NCBI GenBank assembly: GCA_003133505.1
Contig: PKXT01000343.1
Span: 1-11,250 of the forward strand
Direction: 5' to 3'
Length of the DNA stretch: 11,250 bases
From: Acidobacteriota bacterium
GTDB taxonomy: Bacteria; Acidobacteriota; Terriglobia; Acidiferrales; UBA7541
The position numbers and the translations under genes were made by a program. The notes under the pieces were generated by a model that was not told the DNA's origin, ran no database searches, and worked only from the letters and a program-made list of their open reading frames with translations. Of the stretch, positions 1 to 7,450 are shown one piece after another. The stretch's first letter is position 1, and every line of letters begins with the position of its first letter.

Positions 1-662
1 CCATGGTTTACGGAGGCGAGCAATGCATGGTTCGTCGAGGCAGCGCGCGCGTGCTCAGTTTGTGCCGCCGTTGCGGGAACGTGAGTCTCGCTTGCCGCTC
101 TTTCTTCCTCTGCGGTTGGCTTCGCGGTTACACCACCGGGGCCGCCATTATAAGCAGCGTGGCTTACATTGTTATTTATAACGGTCTTGTTGTAGATATT
201 GGTAACATGAACGCCGCCAAAGTTATTGTAGGCGCGGTTGTAAAAGAACGCTCCATTGTTCCAATATCCGCCAAAGAACCCTACGCCACCATAGCCGAAT
301 CCATAATTAATCCCGCCGTAAAATCCGACATGCAGACCCCAATATCCCCCGTTCCAGCCGAATAATCCAGCGTTCCAGCCCCAATAACCGGGAGTCCATA
401 AGAAGCCCGGCTGCGGCGGAAGAGCCCATGTACCAGGCACCCAGTAATACCCAGCATCGCCGTAAGCCCAATACCCCGGAGCCCACAAATAGCCGAGCCC
501 CGGAAGCGGTGGCTGCTCATATACCGGCAAAGCCGGTGGCCCAACTCTGATACCCACGCCGATGCCTATCTGTGCGGAAGCCGGTGAAGGAGTCAACGCT
601 ACAATAGCGCCCAAAGTCAGCAGCATCAGTAACAGCGAACCTGTGAAACGGAAAAACCGCAT
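1..662 (-). CDS. YXWGXW-repeat secreted protein (partial, 3' end beyond the window)
   Basis: The reading frame is open from ATG at 662 down to base 1 with no stop, giving 220 residues; the C-terminus lies outside the window. Residues 1 to about 30 form a clear signal peptide: a basic start (MRFFRF), a hydrophobic run (LLLMLLTLGAIVAL) and an ASA cleavage site before Gln31. Next come three spaced W-x-P-G-x-W units (WAPGYW, WVPGTW, WTPGYW), the hallmark of the YXWGXW repeat family, followed by a Gly/Tyr/Phe/Asn-rich stretch (for example GGYWGLHVGFYGG) and a more polar tail rich in Ala, Glu and Thr. The mature protein should be exported to the periplasm or outer surface. The family has no established function, and none is claimed here. 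The start is supported by a strong Shine-Dalgarno sequence 5 nt upstream. The gene is convergent with nothing visible and lies downstream of the beta-helix gene on the same strand, but 325 bp away, so it is probably transcribed separately. Confidence 0.88.
   Translation of the reverse strand, partial: MRFFRFTGSLLLMLLTLGAIVALTPSPASAQIGIGVGIRVGPPALPVYEQPPLPGLGYLWAPGYWAYGDAGYYWVPGTWALPPQPGFLWTPGYWGWNAGLFGWNGGYWGLHVGFYGGINYGFGYGGVGFFGGYWNNGAFFYNRAYNNFGGVHVTNIYNKTVINNNVSHAAYNGGPGGVTAKPTAEEERAASETHVPATAAQTEHARAASTNHALLASVNH
381..485 (-). repeat. Three degenerate W-x-P-G-x-W coding repeats
   Basis: Three 18-base units at 468-485, 426-443 and 381-398 (minus-strand reading order) encode WAPGYW, WVPGTW and WTPGYW. 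They are spaced 42 and 45 bases apart, a period of 14-15 residues. The DNA copies differ at many positions while the Trp, Pro, Gly and Trp codons are kept, so selection acts on the protein motif and this is not a recent duplication. The period and spacing match the repeat architecture of the YXWGXW family. Confidence 0.75.
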
Positions 663-986
663 CTTAATCACCTCGTAAAATTATTTTCGCGCGGGCGGTC
701 CTGAACCACAATAACGCCGCGTCGTCGCGAATGTACCTAGAATGCTCCACGACGTGCCAAATACCCCTTAAAAAGGCCGTACAATCAATTCTGTGCGTCC
801 TTTTCAGGGAAGAGGATACGATGATTCCCAAAGCTACACAATCCGCTATTTCCCGTATGGCCCGTCCCATACATTAACACCATACTCAATTCATGGTTGC
901 GGTGATCCAACGAGCCGTTTTCCATAAAACGTTATAACAAGGGTAGATGCCTTATCGCCAGCTCCGAAGCGGTGCATCCCAATGGA
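663..986. other. Gene-free spacer between the two minus-strand genes
   Basis: No convincing gene is seen in these 324 bases. A 68-codon minus-strand frame (664-870) lacks any recognisable domain and sits where the leader of the repeat gene should be. Just past the stop of the beta-helix gene, the minus strand can fold GGGATGC (972-978 region) with GCAT-CTA-CCC (about 942-950), with a bulge, followed by a moderately T-rich stretch. This is only a weak candidate terminator. Further on, CGTTTT/AAAACG (916-931, 4-nt loop) and the 8-bp palindrome GTTATAAC (931-938) form short AT-rich symmetry. The promoter of the repeat gene must lie here, but I could not identify -35/-10 elements with confidence. 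Confidence 0.5.
668..674 (-). promoter_or_regulatory. Ribosome binding site of the YXWGXW-repeat gene
   Basis: The minus strand reads GAGGTGA, 5 nt before the ATG at 662. This is a near-consensus Shine-Dalgarno sequence at good spacing and fixes the start of the repeat protein. It is the strongest such site in the window; the genes of the polysaccharide cluster have only weak ones. Confidence 0.75.
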
Positions 987-3548
987 TTAGTTGGGATTAC
1001 CCATGCAGACATAGCTGAATTCCAGCGTGTTTTCCGCGGATGGCGGCCCCGCTGAAAAGTGCTTTTCCGCTAAGTGTAAGTGAATGACCAGAGCTGTGGG
1101 GTTGGCCGTTATCCACCAACTCATCCCTCCGGGATCCGCTAGAGGCGTCGCTATGCACGCTGGCGATACATGAAATGGCGATGAGAATTTCTTCGCCATG
1201 CTGGTTCCCCCTCGAACCAAGAGAATTCCACCGCTATCACCATTCACGCCAAGCTGATCGTGATGTCCCGCCACCGCAAAATTAAACTCGCCGTCAATCT
1301 TCGCCCGCACACCCGAAATCGAATCAGAAATCTGCCAGGGGTTTGCTTCCGGGGAGGCGGCGCTTCGCAGGTTGAAGCCCGAGGTGTGCGAGTCCTGCTG
1401 CACAACGTCCAGTTGCGCTGCGGGCGAAATGTTGTTCACCCCAAGCTTGCGGCCCAGAAAGCTGTGGATGGGCGCAAGCGTGGTATTCCAAACCGGGGCC
1501 GAACCGTGGCTTGCTTGCAGAGTAGTTACTGTGAAGGAGGTCTTATCGCCGCCCGGAACCACGAAGTTTGTCGCGCCTCCGCCAATCTCACAGCCACTGC
1601 GGCCTGCGCACACGAAAACAACATAGCCATCCACCTGCAAGCCCTCTGCACGGGGCCACGCAACGCGTAATGCTGTCTCGCCTTTCTTCAGAAGTGCCAT
1701 CGTTTCGGGACCAGGCGTCGAAAGCTTAATCCCACCAGTTGACGTGTACGAGCAAATCTCAGCGTAGTAAAAACCCGGGCCAAGGGTCCCGCCGGCGACT
1801 CCGCTAGAGATCGCCCCTGACGGAGGCAGCGCCAGTGCAAAATTCACGGTGGCTGTGAGCGCACTGGGATGGGAAACTGCCGTGTCGTATCCAGTTTCAT
1901 GGCCATTCCCAAAGAGCAGACCACCATGGACAGCGTCGGGATCGAGGGCTAGCGAAGCCTGGGCAGTACCCGCCGCCGTCATTCGGATGGCCGCGCCATC
2001 GCCGCTATTCCCAAATCCTGCGCGAGAAGCGACATCGGTACGCAGCCGATTCTGATCCGTGGTGTCAACTACCAGGTCAAACCCCTTTTCATTGCGGCTC
2101 ACGTTGCCAAGAATATTTCCTTTGCCATCCAAGGGGAACCGCGCGACGCCGGCGTCGGCAACTCCTTCCGTATTCACCTCCCCAAGCTGCCCGCCCAGTA
2201 ATTCAATAATCCCCTTACCACGATTGGTGCAGCCGCTGGAGTTGACCAGCTCAATGGGGTTAAACCGGGCTTGGCGATTGGCATCCAGGCGGATAAATGG
2301 CTGATCGCTGCAATCGAATGCCTGGCTATCCATAATATGTAATGGACCGAAGGTCTGAAGCCGCCCTTCGCCAGTTGCCGTCACCGTTAGGAAGGGGCTT
2401 TGGCTATTACCCTCTTGATCCACGTTAAAAAGGTAAAAGCTGCCTGTTGCGCCAGGGGTTTTGGTTCGCTGGTCATACCACAGGCCGCCGCCGCCAAAAA
2501 AAGACTTGTCCATACGCACCAGACTGACCCCAGGTGTGGACCCATCCACCGCGGGAATGCCCGAGGCTAAGAGTCCGTATTCAACACTGGATACCGTTCC
2601 CCCATTGCACGCTCCATTGGGGCCAACAGCTTGAATCTTGATCTGGGTGGTTGTGGAATCTTCAATCGTGTATGGCCCACCATTCAACTCACTGGCATCA
2701 CCTTCAGGCGCACAATTGCGCAGATTTATTTTCGTGCCTTTCCCCAATACCGGATTCTGCGGCTCCGTTTGGAGCGTAATCACACCCGCCGCTCGGTGAG
2801 CTTCGCCCACCGAGTAACCGTAAGTAGCAGGTGCAATCAGCGACAATTGATCTGCATAGATCCAGATGGAGTTGTAAATCGCCAGCGCCACATTGTCGCC
2901 ACAATCGGCATTCGGAGAGCCGCCGACACAACCCCAGCCCTGTTGCGTGTTTTGTGCTGCGAGCGCGACATTCTGCAATGTCACGTTGTTTCCGTTCTGA
3001 AACTCAAGCGCCCGATTCCATCCCTCAATGGAAAGGTTGCGAAACGCAGGCCCGGGCCCGTTTCCGCTCCAGAAAAACGTAGCTGCGCGGTTTGGATGCG
3101 CTCCGCCCATGGCGACTATGCGGGTCATGGGGTTGCGCGCGAACTGAAGGAGAGCGCCATTCACCGAGGCATCGCCCTCCAGGGTCACACCTCCACGGCA
3201 ATTTCGCAGATCGAAAATAGCCTCGGTAGAGGGGAGCTGGGTTTGCGTAACGGCATAATAGCTATGGCCACCTGCGCGAGGGCGCGGGAAAAATATTACC
3301 CCTCCGCCACCGGGGGCCGAGCTGCATGCGGCATTGATCGCAGCTTGAATTGCGGCGGTATCATCCGAGCCGTCTCCGCGTGCGCCATACGCTGTCACGT
3401 CAACATGCATCTGCGGAGACAGGTCCGTTCGCGATGGTTCTTGCGCCCAAATAGTGGTTGCTATCAGAAACAAAAAAACGGGTAATATCAGTAGGCTCAA
3501 TAGATCCACGGGAAATACCGGGGCACGGCGGGCTATCGCGCGCACCAA
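987..3548 (-). CDS. Large secreted beta-helix protein (pectate-lyase/tailspike-like) with tail-fibre-like C-terminus
   Basis: The protein is about 853 aa if it starts at TTG 3548 (or GTG 3545), just after an AAAAGGA ribosome binding site; the frame stays open upstream to 3833. The chosen start gives a normal signal peptide: Arg-rich residues 3-8, hydrophobic residues 16-33 and a probable cut after WA35. Residues 47 to about 260 begin VDVTAYGARGDGSDDTAAIQ, the classic entry to the Pectate_lyase_3 / GH55-like right-handed beta-helix domain also found in phage tailspikes. Residues about 590-675 (YYAEICSYTS to FTVTTL) resemble a fibronectin-type sandwich. Residues about 696-716 (LGVNNISPAAQLDV) match the motif that recurs in phage tail-fibre and tailspike proteins. 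Thirteen cysteines fit an exported, disulfide-containing protein. Catalytic residues are not identifiable, so lyase, hydrolase, epimerase or simple carbohydrate binding all remain possible. It is divergent from a polysaccharide cluster, suggesting that polymer as its substrate (inference). Confidence 0.85.
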   Translation of the reverse strand: MVRAIARRAPVFPVDLLSLLILPVFLFLIATTIWAQEPSRTDLSPQMHVDVTAYGARGDGSDDTAAIQAAINAACSSAPGGGGVIFFPRPRAGGHSYYAVTQTQLPSTEAIFDLRNCRGGVTLEGDASVNGALLQFARNPMTRIVAMGGAHPNRAATFFWSGNGPGPAFRNLSIEGWNRALEFQNGNNVTLQNVALAAQNTQQGWGCVGGSPNADCGDNVALAIYNSIWIYADQLSLIAPATYGYSVGEAHRAAGVITLQTEPQNPVLGKGTKINLRNCAPEGDASELNGGPYTIEDSTTTQIKIQAVGPNGACNGGTVSSVEYGLLASGIPAVDGSTPGVSLVRMDKSFFGGGGLWYDQRTKTPGATGSFYLFNVDQEGNSQSPFLTVTATGEGRLQTFGPLHIMDSQAFDCSDQPFIRLDANRQARFNPIELVNSSGCTNRGKGIIELLGGQLGEVNTEGVADAGVARFPLDGKGNILGNVSRNEKGFDLVVDTTDQNRLRTDVASRAGFGNSGDGAAIRMTAAGTAQASLALDPDAVHGGLLFGNGHETGYDTAVSHPSALTATVNFALALPPSGAISSGVAGGTLGPGFYYAEICSYTSTGGIKLSTPGPETMALLKKGETALRVAWPRAEGLQVDGYVVFVCAGRSGCEIGGGATNFVVPGGDKTSFTVTTLQASHGSAPVWNTTLAPIHSFLGRKLGVNNISPAAQLDVVQQDSHTSGFNLRSAASPEANPWQISDSISGVRAKIDGEFNFAVAGHHDQLGVNGDSGGILLVRGGTSMAKKFSSPFHVSPACIATPLADPGGMSWWITANPTALVIHLHLAEKHFSAGPPSAENTLEFSYVCMGNPN

Positions 3549-3553
3549 TGTGT

Positions 3554-3560
3554 TCCTTTT
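3554..3560 (-). promoter_or_regulatory. Ribosome binding site deciding the start of the beta-helix gene
   Basis: The minus strand reads AAAAGGA, 5 nt before TTG 3548 and 8 nt before GTG 3545, at the end of a purine-rich run. Either start places a compact basic n-region directly before the hydrophobic core of the signal peptide. The longer alternatives, ATG 3638 (weak GGA upstream) or 3833, would add 30-95 residues that look non-coding and, for 3833, overlap the opposite frame. Confidence 0.5.
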
Positions 3561-3734
3561 GAGGTTTCTCCTTCCTCTCGATCCGACTCTCTGCCTTACC
3601 AAGTGCTTCTCGAGACATGACCATTGATTCGAACGCATTCTGCTATCCGTCCTCGATCTCGCCATCCAGTAGGCTAGAATCGTGCATTTCAGTTCATAAT
3701 TGTAATCCTCAAAGCATTCGGATGGCACCCCAAC

Positions 3735-3753
3735 ACCGGCGGTAGGCGCCGGT
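3735..3753. repeat. Inverted repeat ACCGGCG-N5-CGCCGGT
   Basis: These are two perfect 7-base arms around a 5-base loop in the middle of the divergent spacer. It could be an operator half-site pair or a leader hairpin. No T-tract follows on either strand, so it does not look like an intrinsic terminator. Symmetry of this length is expected several times by chance in a GC-rich window of this size, so its position is the only reason to list it. Confidence 0.3.
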
Positions 3754-3930
3754 TGCTTTAAACAATCCTTGCGATGCCTTATCCTGTCAGACACAATAGG
3801 CCAGCAGTTCATGCGCCGCGCTCTCAGGTGCATGTTGCCGCTGGGCCGAATCTACTCAACAAATGAAATCGTCCGCCCCAATCGAATTTCGTGCACTCTG
3901 CCCCTCGAAGACCGGCGCCCGAGCGTGGCG

Positions 3931-5514
3931 ATGATTTCCGCGCGACTGCCCGCCCTGCGGCATCAGGCTATCGTTTCGCTGGTGATGGGAGGCGTTGCTC
4001 TCTGGGCCGCCTATATCGTTAGCGGATGGATTAACACAGAACAGGACCGCATGCTGATTTTCCTCGGCGGCGGCATCGCTCTAATCACTCTCGGCTATTT
4101 CATTCTGCGAAACTGGCGTTCGGGTTTCTATCTTTTTCTCGGATGGCTGATTTTCGAGGATCTGATTCGGAAATACCTGGGCAATAACATGGTGATCTAT
4201 TTTGCCAAGGATGTTCTTGTCGCCCTGATTTGCATATCGCTCTATTTAGGCTGGCGGCGCCGCAAGGAAAAGCTCTTTCGGCCGCCTTTCATAATGTTTT
4301 TGGGGATTTTTTTTTGGTATTCCTTCCTGCAGGTTTTTAATGTCTACTCGCCCAGCCTGCTTTACGGAATCCTGGGAATGAAGCTGTACTTTTATTACAT
4401 TCCGCTGATGTTTGTGGGCTATGCCCTAATTCGCACCGAGAATGATTTGCGCCGCTTCCTGAATGCCAACCTAGTGCTGGCCTCTCTTGTTGCCATGCTG
4501 GGAATCGTACAGGCCGTCATCGGCCCCAAGTTCCTGAATCCCTCCAACCTGGATGCCAACATTCGCGGACTCAGCAGTCTGGAGCGTTCCGCGCCCCTCA
4601 CTGGCGAAATCGTAAGCATTCCAACCGCGGTTTTCGTCAGCGCCGGACGCTACGGCTGGTATCTGGAGCTGGCGACCATTCTTTCTCTCGCCACCGCTGG
4701 CTATTTCCTGCTGACGGGAAAACGGGGACGCACGATGGCCCTAGCTACGATCGGCTTAATAGTCGTAGCCATTCTCTTAAGCGGTTCCCGTGGCGCATTG
4801 GTATTCAGCGGCATCAGCGCACTGGGAATCTCGGCCGGATTCCTCTGGGGCGCCAATTTGAAAACAGGTCAGATTCAAAGACTGTTTAAGGGATTCCGCC
4901 GTTCCGCCATTATCGTGGGCGCAATTGTGCTTCTGGCATTCATTGTCGTGCCAAAATCGCTTAGTTCCCGGTGGGCATTCTATAGCGAGACATTATCCCC
5001 CAATAGTTCGCGATCCGAAATTACCTTGCGCTCCTGGGATTATCCGATTCAAAACCTTCTGGCGGCATTCTCCGAGCCCCATTGGCTTATGGGCAATGGC
5101 GTCGGCACCGCATCGCTCGGCGTCCAGTATGTCAGCGCGCTCCTGGGAGGTTCGCCTCCACCAATCAACGTGGAAAATGGCTTCGGAACACTCCTCGTCG
5201 AAATGGGTATACTCGGGCCCTTCCTGTGGATATTGTGGGCCAGCGCACTGGTAGTTTCATGCTGGCGTGTTGTCCGCCGTTTGAAAGGAACGCGGCTGTT
5301 GCCCGTAGGTTTCGCAATCTGCTGGCTGGCCTTTCTCGTGCTGTTTCCGTTTACTTATGGGGGGATGCCTGCCTATCAAAATTACGTACTGAATGCATAC
5401 CTCTGGCTCTTGATCGGCATACTTTTCAAGCTTCCCAGCCTTCTAAATGCATCGCCCATTCCCGCCAACCCCACCCGGCTCTCCTTGCGATCTCAGCGCA
5501 TGCTGGCGCGCTGA
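3931..5514 (+). CDS. O-antigen ligase / Wzy-type polymerase family membrane protein
   Basis: This is a polytopic inner-membrane protein, 527 aa from ATG 3931; the frame is open back to TTG 3769, but the extra 54 residues are polar and look non-coding. I count roughly 12-14 hydrophobic segments. They include residues about 13-32, 42-59, 65-80, 88-107, 120-136, 152-168, 178-197 and 244-263, a pair around 270-305, 325-341, and three near the C-terminus. The family hallmarks are present: LLSGSRGAL (about 283-290) at the end of a helix, then after a long periplasmic loop (about 342-425) GNGVGT and NVENGFGTLLVEMGILGP (about 414-430). In the Wzy_C/WaaL superfamily these loops handle undecaprenyl-linked glycan, so the role is polymerisation of repeat units or transfer to an acceptor; sequence alone does not separate the two. 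It is the first gene of the rightward cluster. No good ribosome binding site precedes 3931, so the start is uncertain (GTG 3925 is an alternative). Confidence 0.85.
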   Translation: MISARLPALRHQAIVSLVMGGVALWAAYIVSGWINTEQDRMLIFLGGGIALITLGYFILRNWRSGFYLFLGWLIFEDLIRKYLGNNMVIYFAKDVLVALICISLYLGWRRRKEKLFRPPFIMFLGIFFWYSFLQVFNVYSPSLLYGILGMKLYFYYIPLMFVGYALIRTENDLRRFLNANLVLASLVAMLGIVQAVIGPKFLNPSNLDANIRGLSSLERSAPLTGEIVSIPTAVFVSAGRYGWYLELATILSLATAGYFLLTGKRGRTMALATIGLIVVAILLSGSRGALVFSGISALGISAGFLWGANLKTGQIQRLFKGFRRSAIIVGAIVLLAFIVVPKSLSSRWAFYSETLSPNSSRSEITLRSWDYPIQNLLAAFSEPHWLMGNGVGTASLGVQYVSALLGGSPPPINVENGFGTLLVEMGILGPFLWILWASALVVSCWRVVRRLKGTRLLPVGFAICWLAFLVLFPFTYGGMPAYQNYVLNAYLWLLIGILFKLPSLLNASPIPANPTRLSLRSQRMLAR

Positions 5515-5517
5515 GAT
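5490..5517 (+). other. Perfect 10-bp stem-loop spanning the stop codon of the polymerase/ligase gene
   Basis: ATCTCAGCGC (5490-5499) is followed by an 8-base loop and then the exact complement GCGCTGAGAT (5508-5517). The right arm contains the TGA stop at 5512-5514. In the transcript this would be a strong hairpin ending 14 nt before the ATG of the next gene, next to its weak AGG ribosome binding site. No U-run follows, so it is not a typical intrinsic terminator. It may act as an RNA processing or stability element, or adjust translation of the amidotransferase (inference). Confidence 0.55.
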
Positions 5518-5531
5518 AGGCTAACCAATCC

Positions 5532-7436
5532 ATGTGCGGCATTGCTGGCATCGTCCTACGCGACCCGTCGCGGCCCTCCTGTGGCGCGGTGGAACAGATG
5601 CTAGCCGCCATTCGCCACCGCGGTCCCGATGGCCGCGGCGTGAAATCCCTGGGTCCCTGCGTGCTCGGCAATGTGCGCCTCGCCATTGTTGACCTCACCG
5701 AATGCGGCGCGCAACCGATGTCGAATGACGATGGTAGTATCTGGATCACTTACAATGGTGAAACCTACAATGCCGCGGAACTGCGCGGTTATCTGGAGGG
5801 TCGCGGCCATCGCTTCCGTTCCGCCACCGATACGGAAGTGGTCCTGCGGCTTTACGAAGAATTAGGCGACGATTTTGTCACAAAATTGCGCGGCATGTTT
5901 GCCTTCGCAATCTGGGATGACCGGCGCAACCGTCTGCTGCTGGCCCGCGACAGGCTGGGTATCAAGCCTCTTTATATTGCACCGATTCCGAACGGACTGG
6001 TTTTCGCCTCGGAGCTGCGCGCCTTTGCGGCCTCGGGATTACTTCCCGCCAAGTTAGACCCGCGCGCGGCGCGTGCGTTCTTGCAATTGGGTCACATCCC
6101 CGCACCATGGAGCGCTTTATCGGGAGTGGAACCGCTCCTGCCTGGCGAAATGGCCGTATGGCAGGACGGCGGTCTTTGCCGTTCCACATACTGGCAATTG
6201 CCTTTGTCCTGCTCGGGACCAGAACCGATGTCGAGGGACGAAGCTGCTCCCGCGATTCAGGCGGCGTTGCTGGATGCGGCTCGCCTCCACCGGTTGTCCG
6301 ACGTTCCCGTGGCAGTTTTTCTGAGCGGTGGCGTGGATTCGGCGGCCGTCGCGGCGCTGATGCAGGCAGGCGGCGCGAGGGATCTCACCGCCCTCACTAT
6401 CGGTTTTGCGGAAGGGGCGGAGCGCGGCACGTTCGACGAATCCGAATCGAGCCAGCGCACCGCCGAGCAACTCGGCATACCCCACCTAGTATTGCAACTC
6501 TCCGCCGCCGAGACCGCCGGCTCGCTCGATCAAGCGCTTTGGGCGATGGATCAGCCCACCATGGATGGCCTCAACGCTTATTGGATTTCTCGAGCCGCCG
6601 CTGGTGCAGGTTTTAAGGTTGCGCTTTCTGGCCAAGGGGGAGATGAACTGTTTGGCGGGTACACATCATTGCGCTGGTTTCAGCGTTTTGAAGGGGCCGC
6701 TAAGAATCTCCGATATGTTCCGGTGGGCGCTGGCCCAATTCTGTTTGATCACTCTGGATTTCCCATGCGCTGGAGAAAGCTTTCTTATCTCATGGGTGCG
6801 GGCGATCCCTTCGTCGCTGCGCAGCTTGCCGTTCGCGTGCTCTTCCTGGATAGTGATGTGGGAAGACTGATGATGCCGTCCCTCGCCCGCGACAGGCTCT
6901 CCACCAACACAGAAGCTGCCGAGCATATCCGCTACTGGGCGGCACAATGTGCGAATTGCGATTCTCTCGAGAAAATCGCCTTGCTGGATATCCACGCGCA
7001 TCTGCAGCCTCGCCTGTTACGTGATGGCGATGCAATGAGCATGGCCCACGGTCTTGAAGTTCGCCCGCTGTTCCTAGATCATGATGTGGTGGGGCGCGTA
7101 ATGTGGGCACCGCCGCGCGTGCGAATGGACCACAAGAGCCTGCTGCTAGCCGCTTTGCGGGGCTTGATGCCTGAAGCGCTGCGCTCCGAAATCGCCGCTC
7201 GGCCCAAACACACGTTTACGTTCCCATTCTCGCATTGGATTTCAGGTCCATGGAGAAGCGAAATCCAAAATGCTTTTGATCCAAACCGCATTCGCGCTGC
7301 TGGAATCTTCCAACCCGAAGCCGTAAGTAGCTTGTGGAATCAGTATTGCCGTTCTCCAGAAGCGATTGGATGGTCGCGCATCTGGACGCTATTCGTGCTC
7401 CAGCGCTGGTCTGAAGTAATGGGCGTGCGGCCCTGA
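5532..7436 (+). CDS. asnB: AsnB-type glutamine-hydrolysing amidotransferase (asparagine synthase family)
   Basis: The protein is 634 aa. The start is fixed by chemistry: MCGIAG puts the nucleophile Cys2 at the mature N-terminus, as in class II glutamine amidotransferases. The glutaminase domain (about 2-170) has RHRGPDG (28-34), Arg49 in VRLAIVD, NGE (75-77) and Asp100, matching the glutamine-binding residues of E. coli AsnB. The synthetase domain (about 245-625) has the PPi-loop SGGVDS (265-270), SGQGGDELFGGY (366-377) and GDAMSMAHGLEVRP (499-512) with LFLDH after it. Both active sites therefore look intact, and the length suits the roughly 600-residue AsnB family. Known chemistry is glutamine plus ATP driving amide formation on a carboxylate. 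Genes of this type inside glycan clusters are often thought to amidate sugar acids or sugar-linked amino acids. That role is inferred here from the neighbours; ordinary asparagine synthesis is the alternative. It lies 17 bp after the polymerase/ligase gene. Confidence 0.9.
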   Translation: MCGIAGIVLRDPSRPSCGAVEQMLAAIRHRGPDGRGVKSLGPCVLGNVRLAIVDLTECGAQPMSNDDGSIWITYNGETYNAAELRGYLEGRGHRFRSATDTEVVLRLYEELGDDFVTKLRGMFAFAIWDDRRNRLLLARDRLGIKPLYIAPIPNGLVFASELRAFAASGLLPAKLDPRAARAFLQLGHIPAPWSALSGVEPLLPGEMAVWQDGGLCRSTYWQLPLSCSGPEPMSRDEAAPAIQAALLDAARLHRLSDVPVAVFLSGGVDSAAVAALMQAGGARDLTALTIGFAEGAERGTFDESESSQRTAEQLGIPHLVLQLSAAETAGSLDQALWAMDQPTMDGLNAYWISRAAAGAGFKVALSGQGGDELFGGYTSLRWFQRFEGAAKNLRYVPVGAGPILFDHSGFPMRWRKLSYLMGAGDPFVAAQLAVRVLFLDSDVGRLMMPSLARDRLSTNTEAAEHIRYWAAQCANCDSLEKIALLDIHAHLQPRLLRDGDAMSMAHGLEVRPLFLDHDVVGRVMWAPPRVRMDHKSLLLAALRGLMPEALRSEIAARPKHTFTFPFSHWISGPWRSEIQNAFDPNRIRAAGIFQPEAVSSLWNQYCRSPEAIGWSRIWTLFVLQRWSEVMGVRP

Positions 7437-7450
7437 CTTTGGTCCGCAGA

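Larger units (their letters stand above)
3549..3930. other. Divergent intergenic region between the beta-helix gene and the polysaccharide operon
   Basis: About 380 bases separate the two proposed divergent starts, so this must carry control signals for both directions. Both flanking frames remain open into it (minus frame to 3833, plus frame to 3769), so the true spacer could be shorter. It contains a 7-bp perfect inverted repeat (3735-3753) and scattered AT-rich hexamers such as CATAAT at 3695-3700 and TGTAAT at 3701-3706. None has a good -35 element at 16-18 bp, so no promoter is called. No small gene with a plausible ribosome binding site was seen. Confidence 0.5.

Noticed and set aside
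281..544. An 87-codon minus-strand frame inside the left-edge gene.
   Set aside because: The neighbouring frame starting at 662 has a signal peptide, ribosome binding site and YXWGXW repeats through the same DNA, so this frame is a shadow.
744..759. Sigma-54-like promoter on the minus strand (TGGCACG followed by GGAGC).
   Set aside because: The spacing between the GG and GC elements is 11 nt instead of the required 10, and the -12 element lacks TT before GC.
664..870. A 68-codon minus-strand open frame upstream of the YXWGXW-repeat gene.
   Set aside because: It has no domain, no signal sequence and no clear ribosome binding site, and it ends over the Shine-Dalgarno region of the downstream gene; more likely leader or spacer.
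916..931. CGTTTT-CCAT-AAAACG inverted repeat as a terminator for the beta-helix gene.
   Set aside because: The stem is short and AT-rich, lies about 55 bases after the stop, and has no adjoining T-tract; symmetry of this size is common by chance.
2631..3485. A 284-codon plus-strand open frame antisense to the beta-helix gene.
   Set aside because: It has no recognisable domain, its composition is Arg/His/Cys-rich as typical of reverse-complement shadows, and it lies entirely within a well-supported minus-strand coding region.
3735..3753. GC-rich inverted repeat as an intrinsic terminator of either divergent gene.
   Set aside because: It lies upstream of both genes, not downstream, and no T-run follows on either strand; kept only as a possible operator.
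6107..6616. A 169-codon plus-strand frame overlapping the amidotransferase gene.
   Set aside because: It is a frame-shifted shadow of a gene whose own frame carries the full AsnB motif set; the translation is Arg/Gly-rich without any motif.
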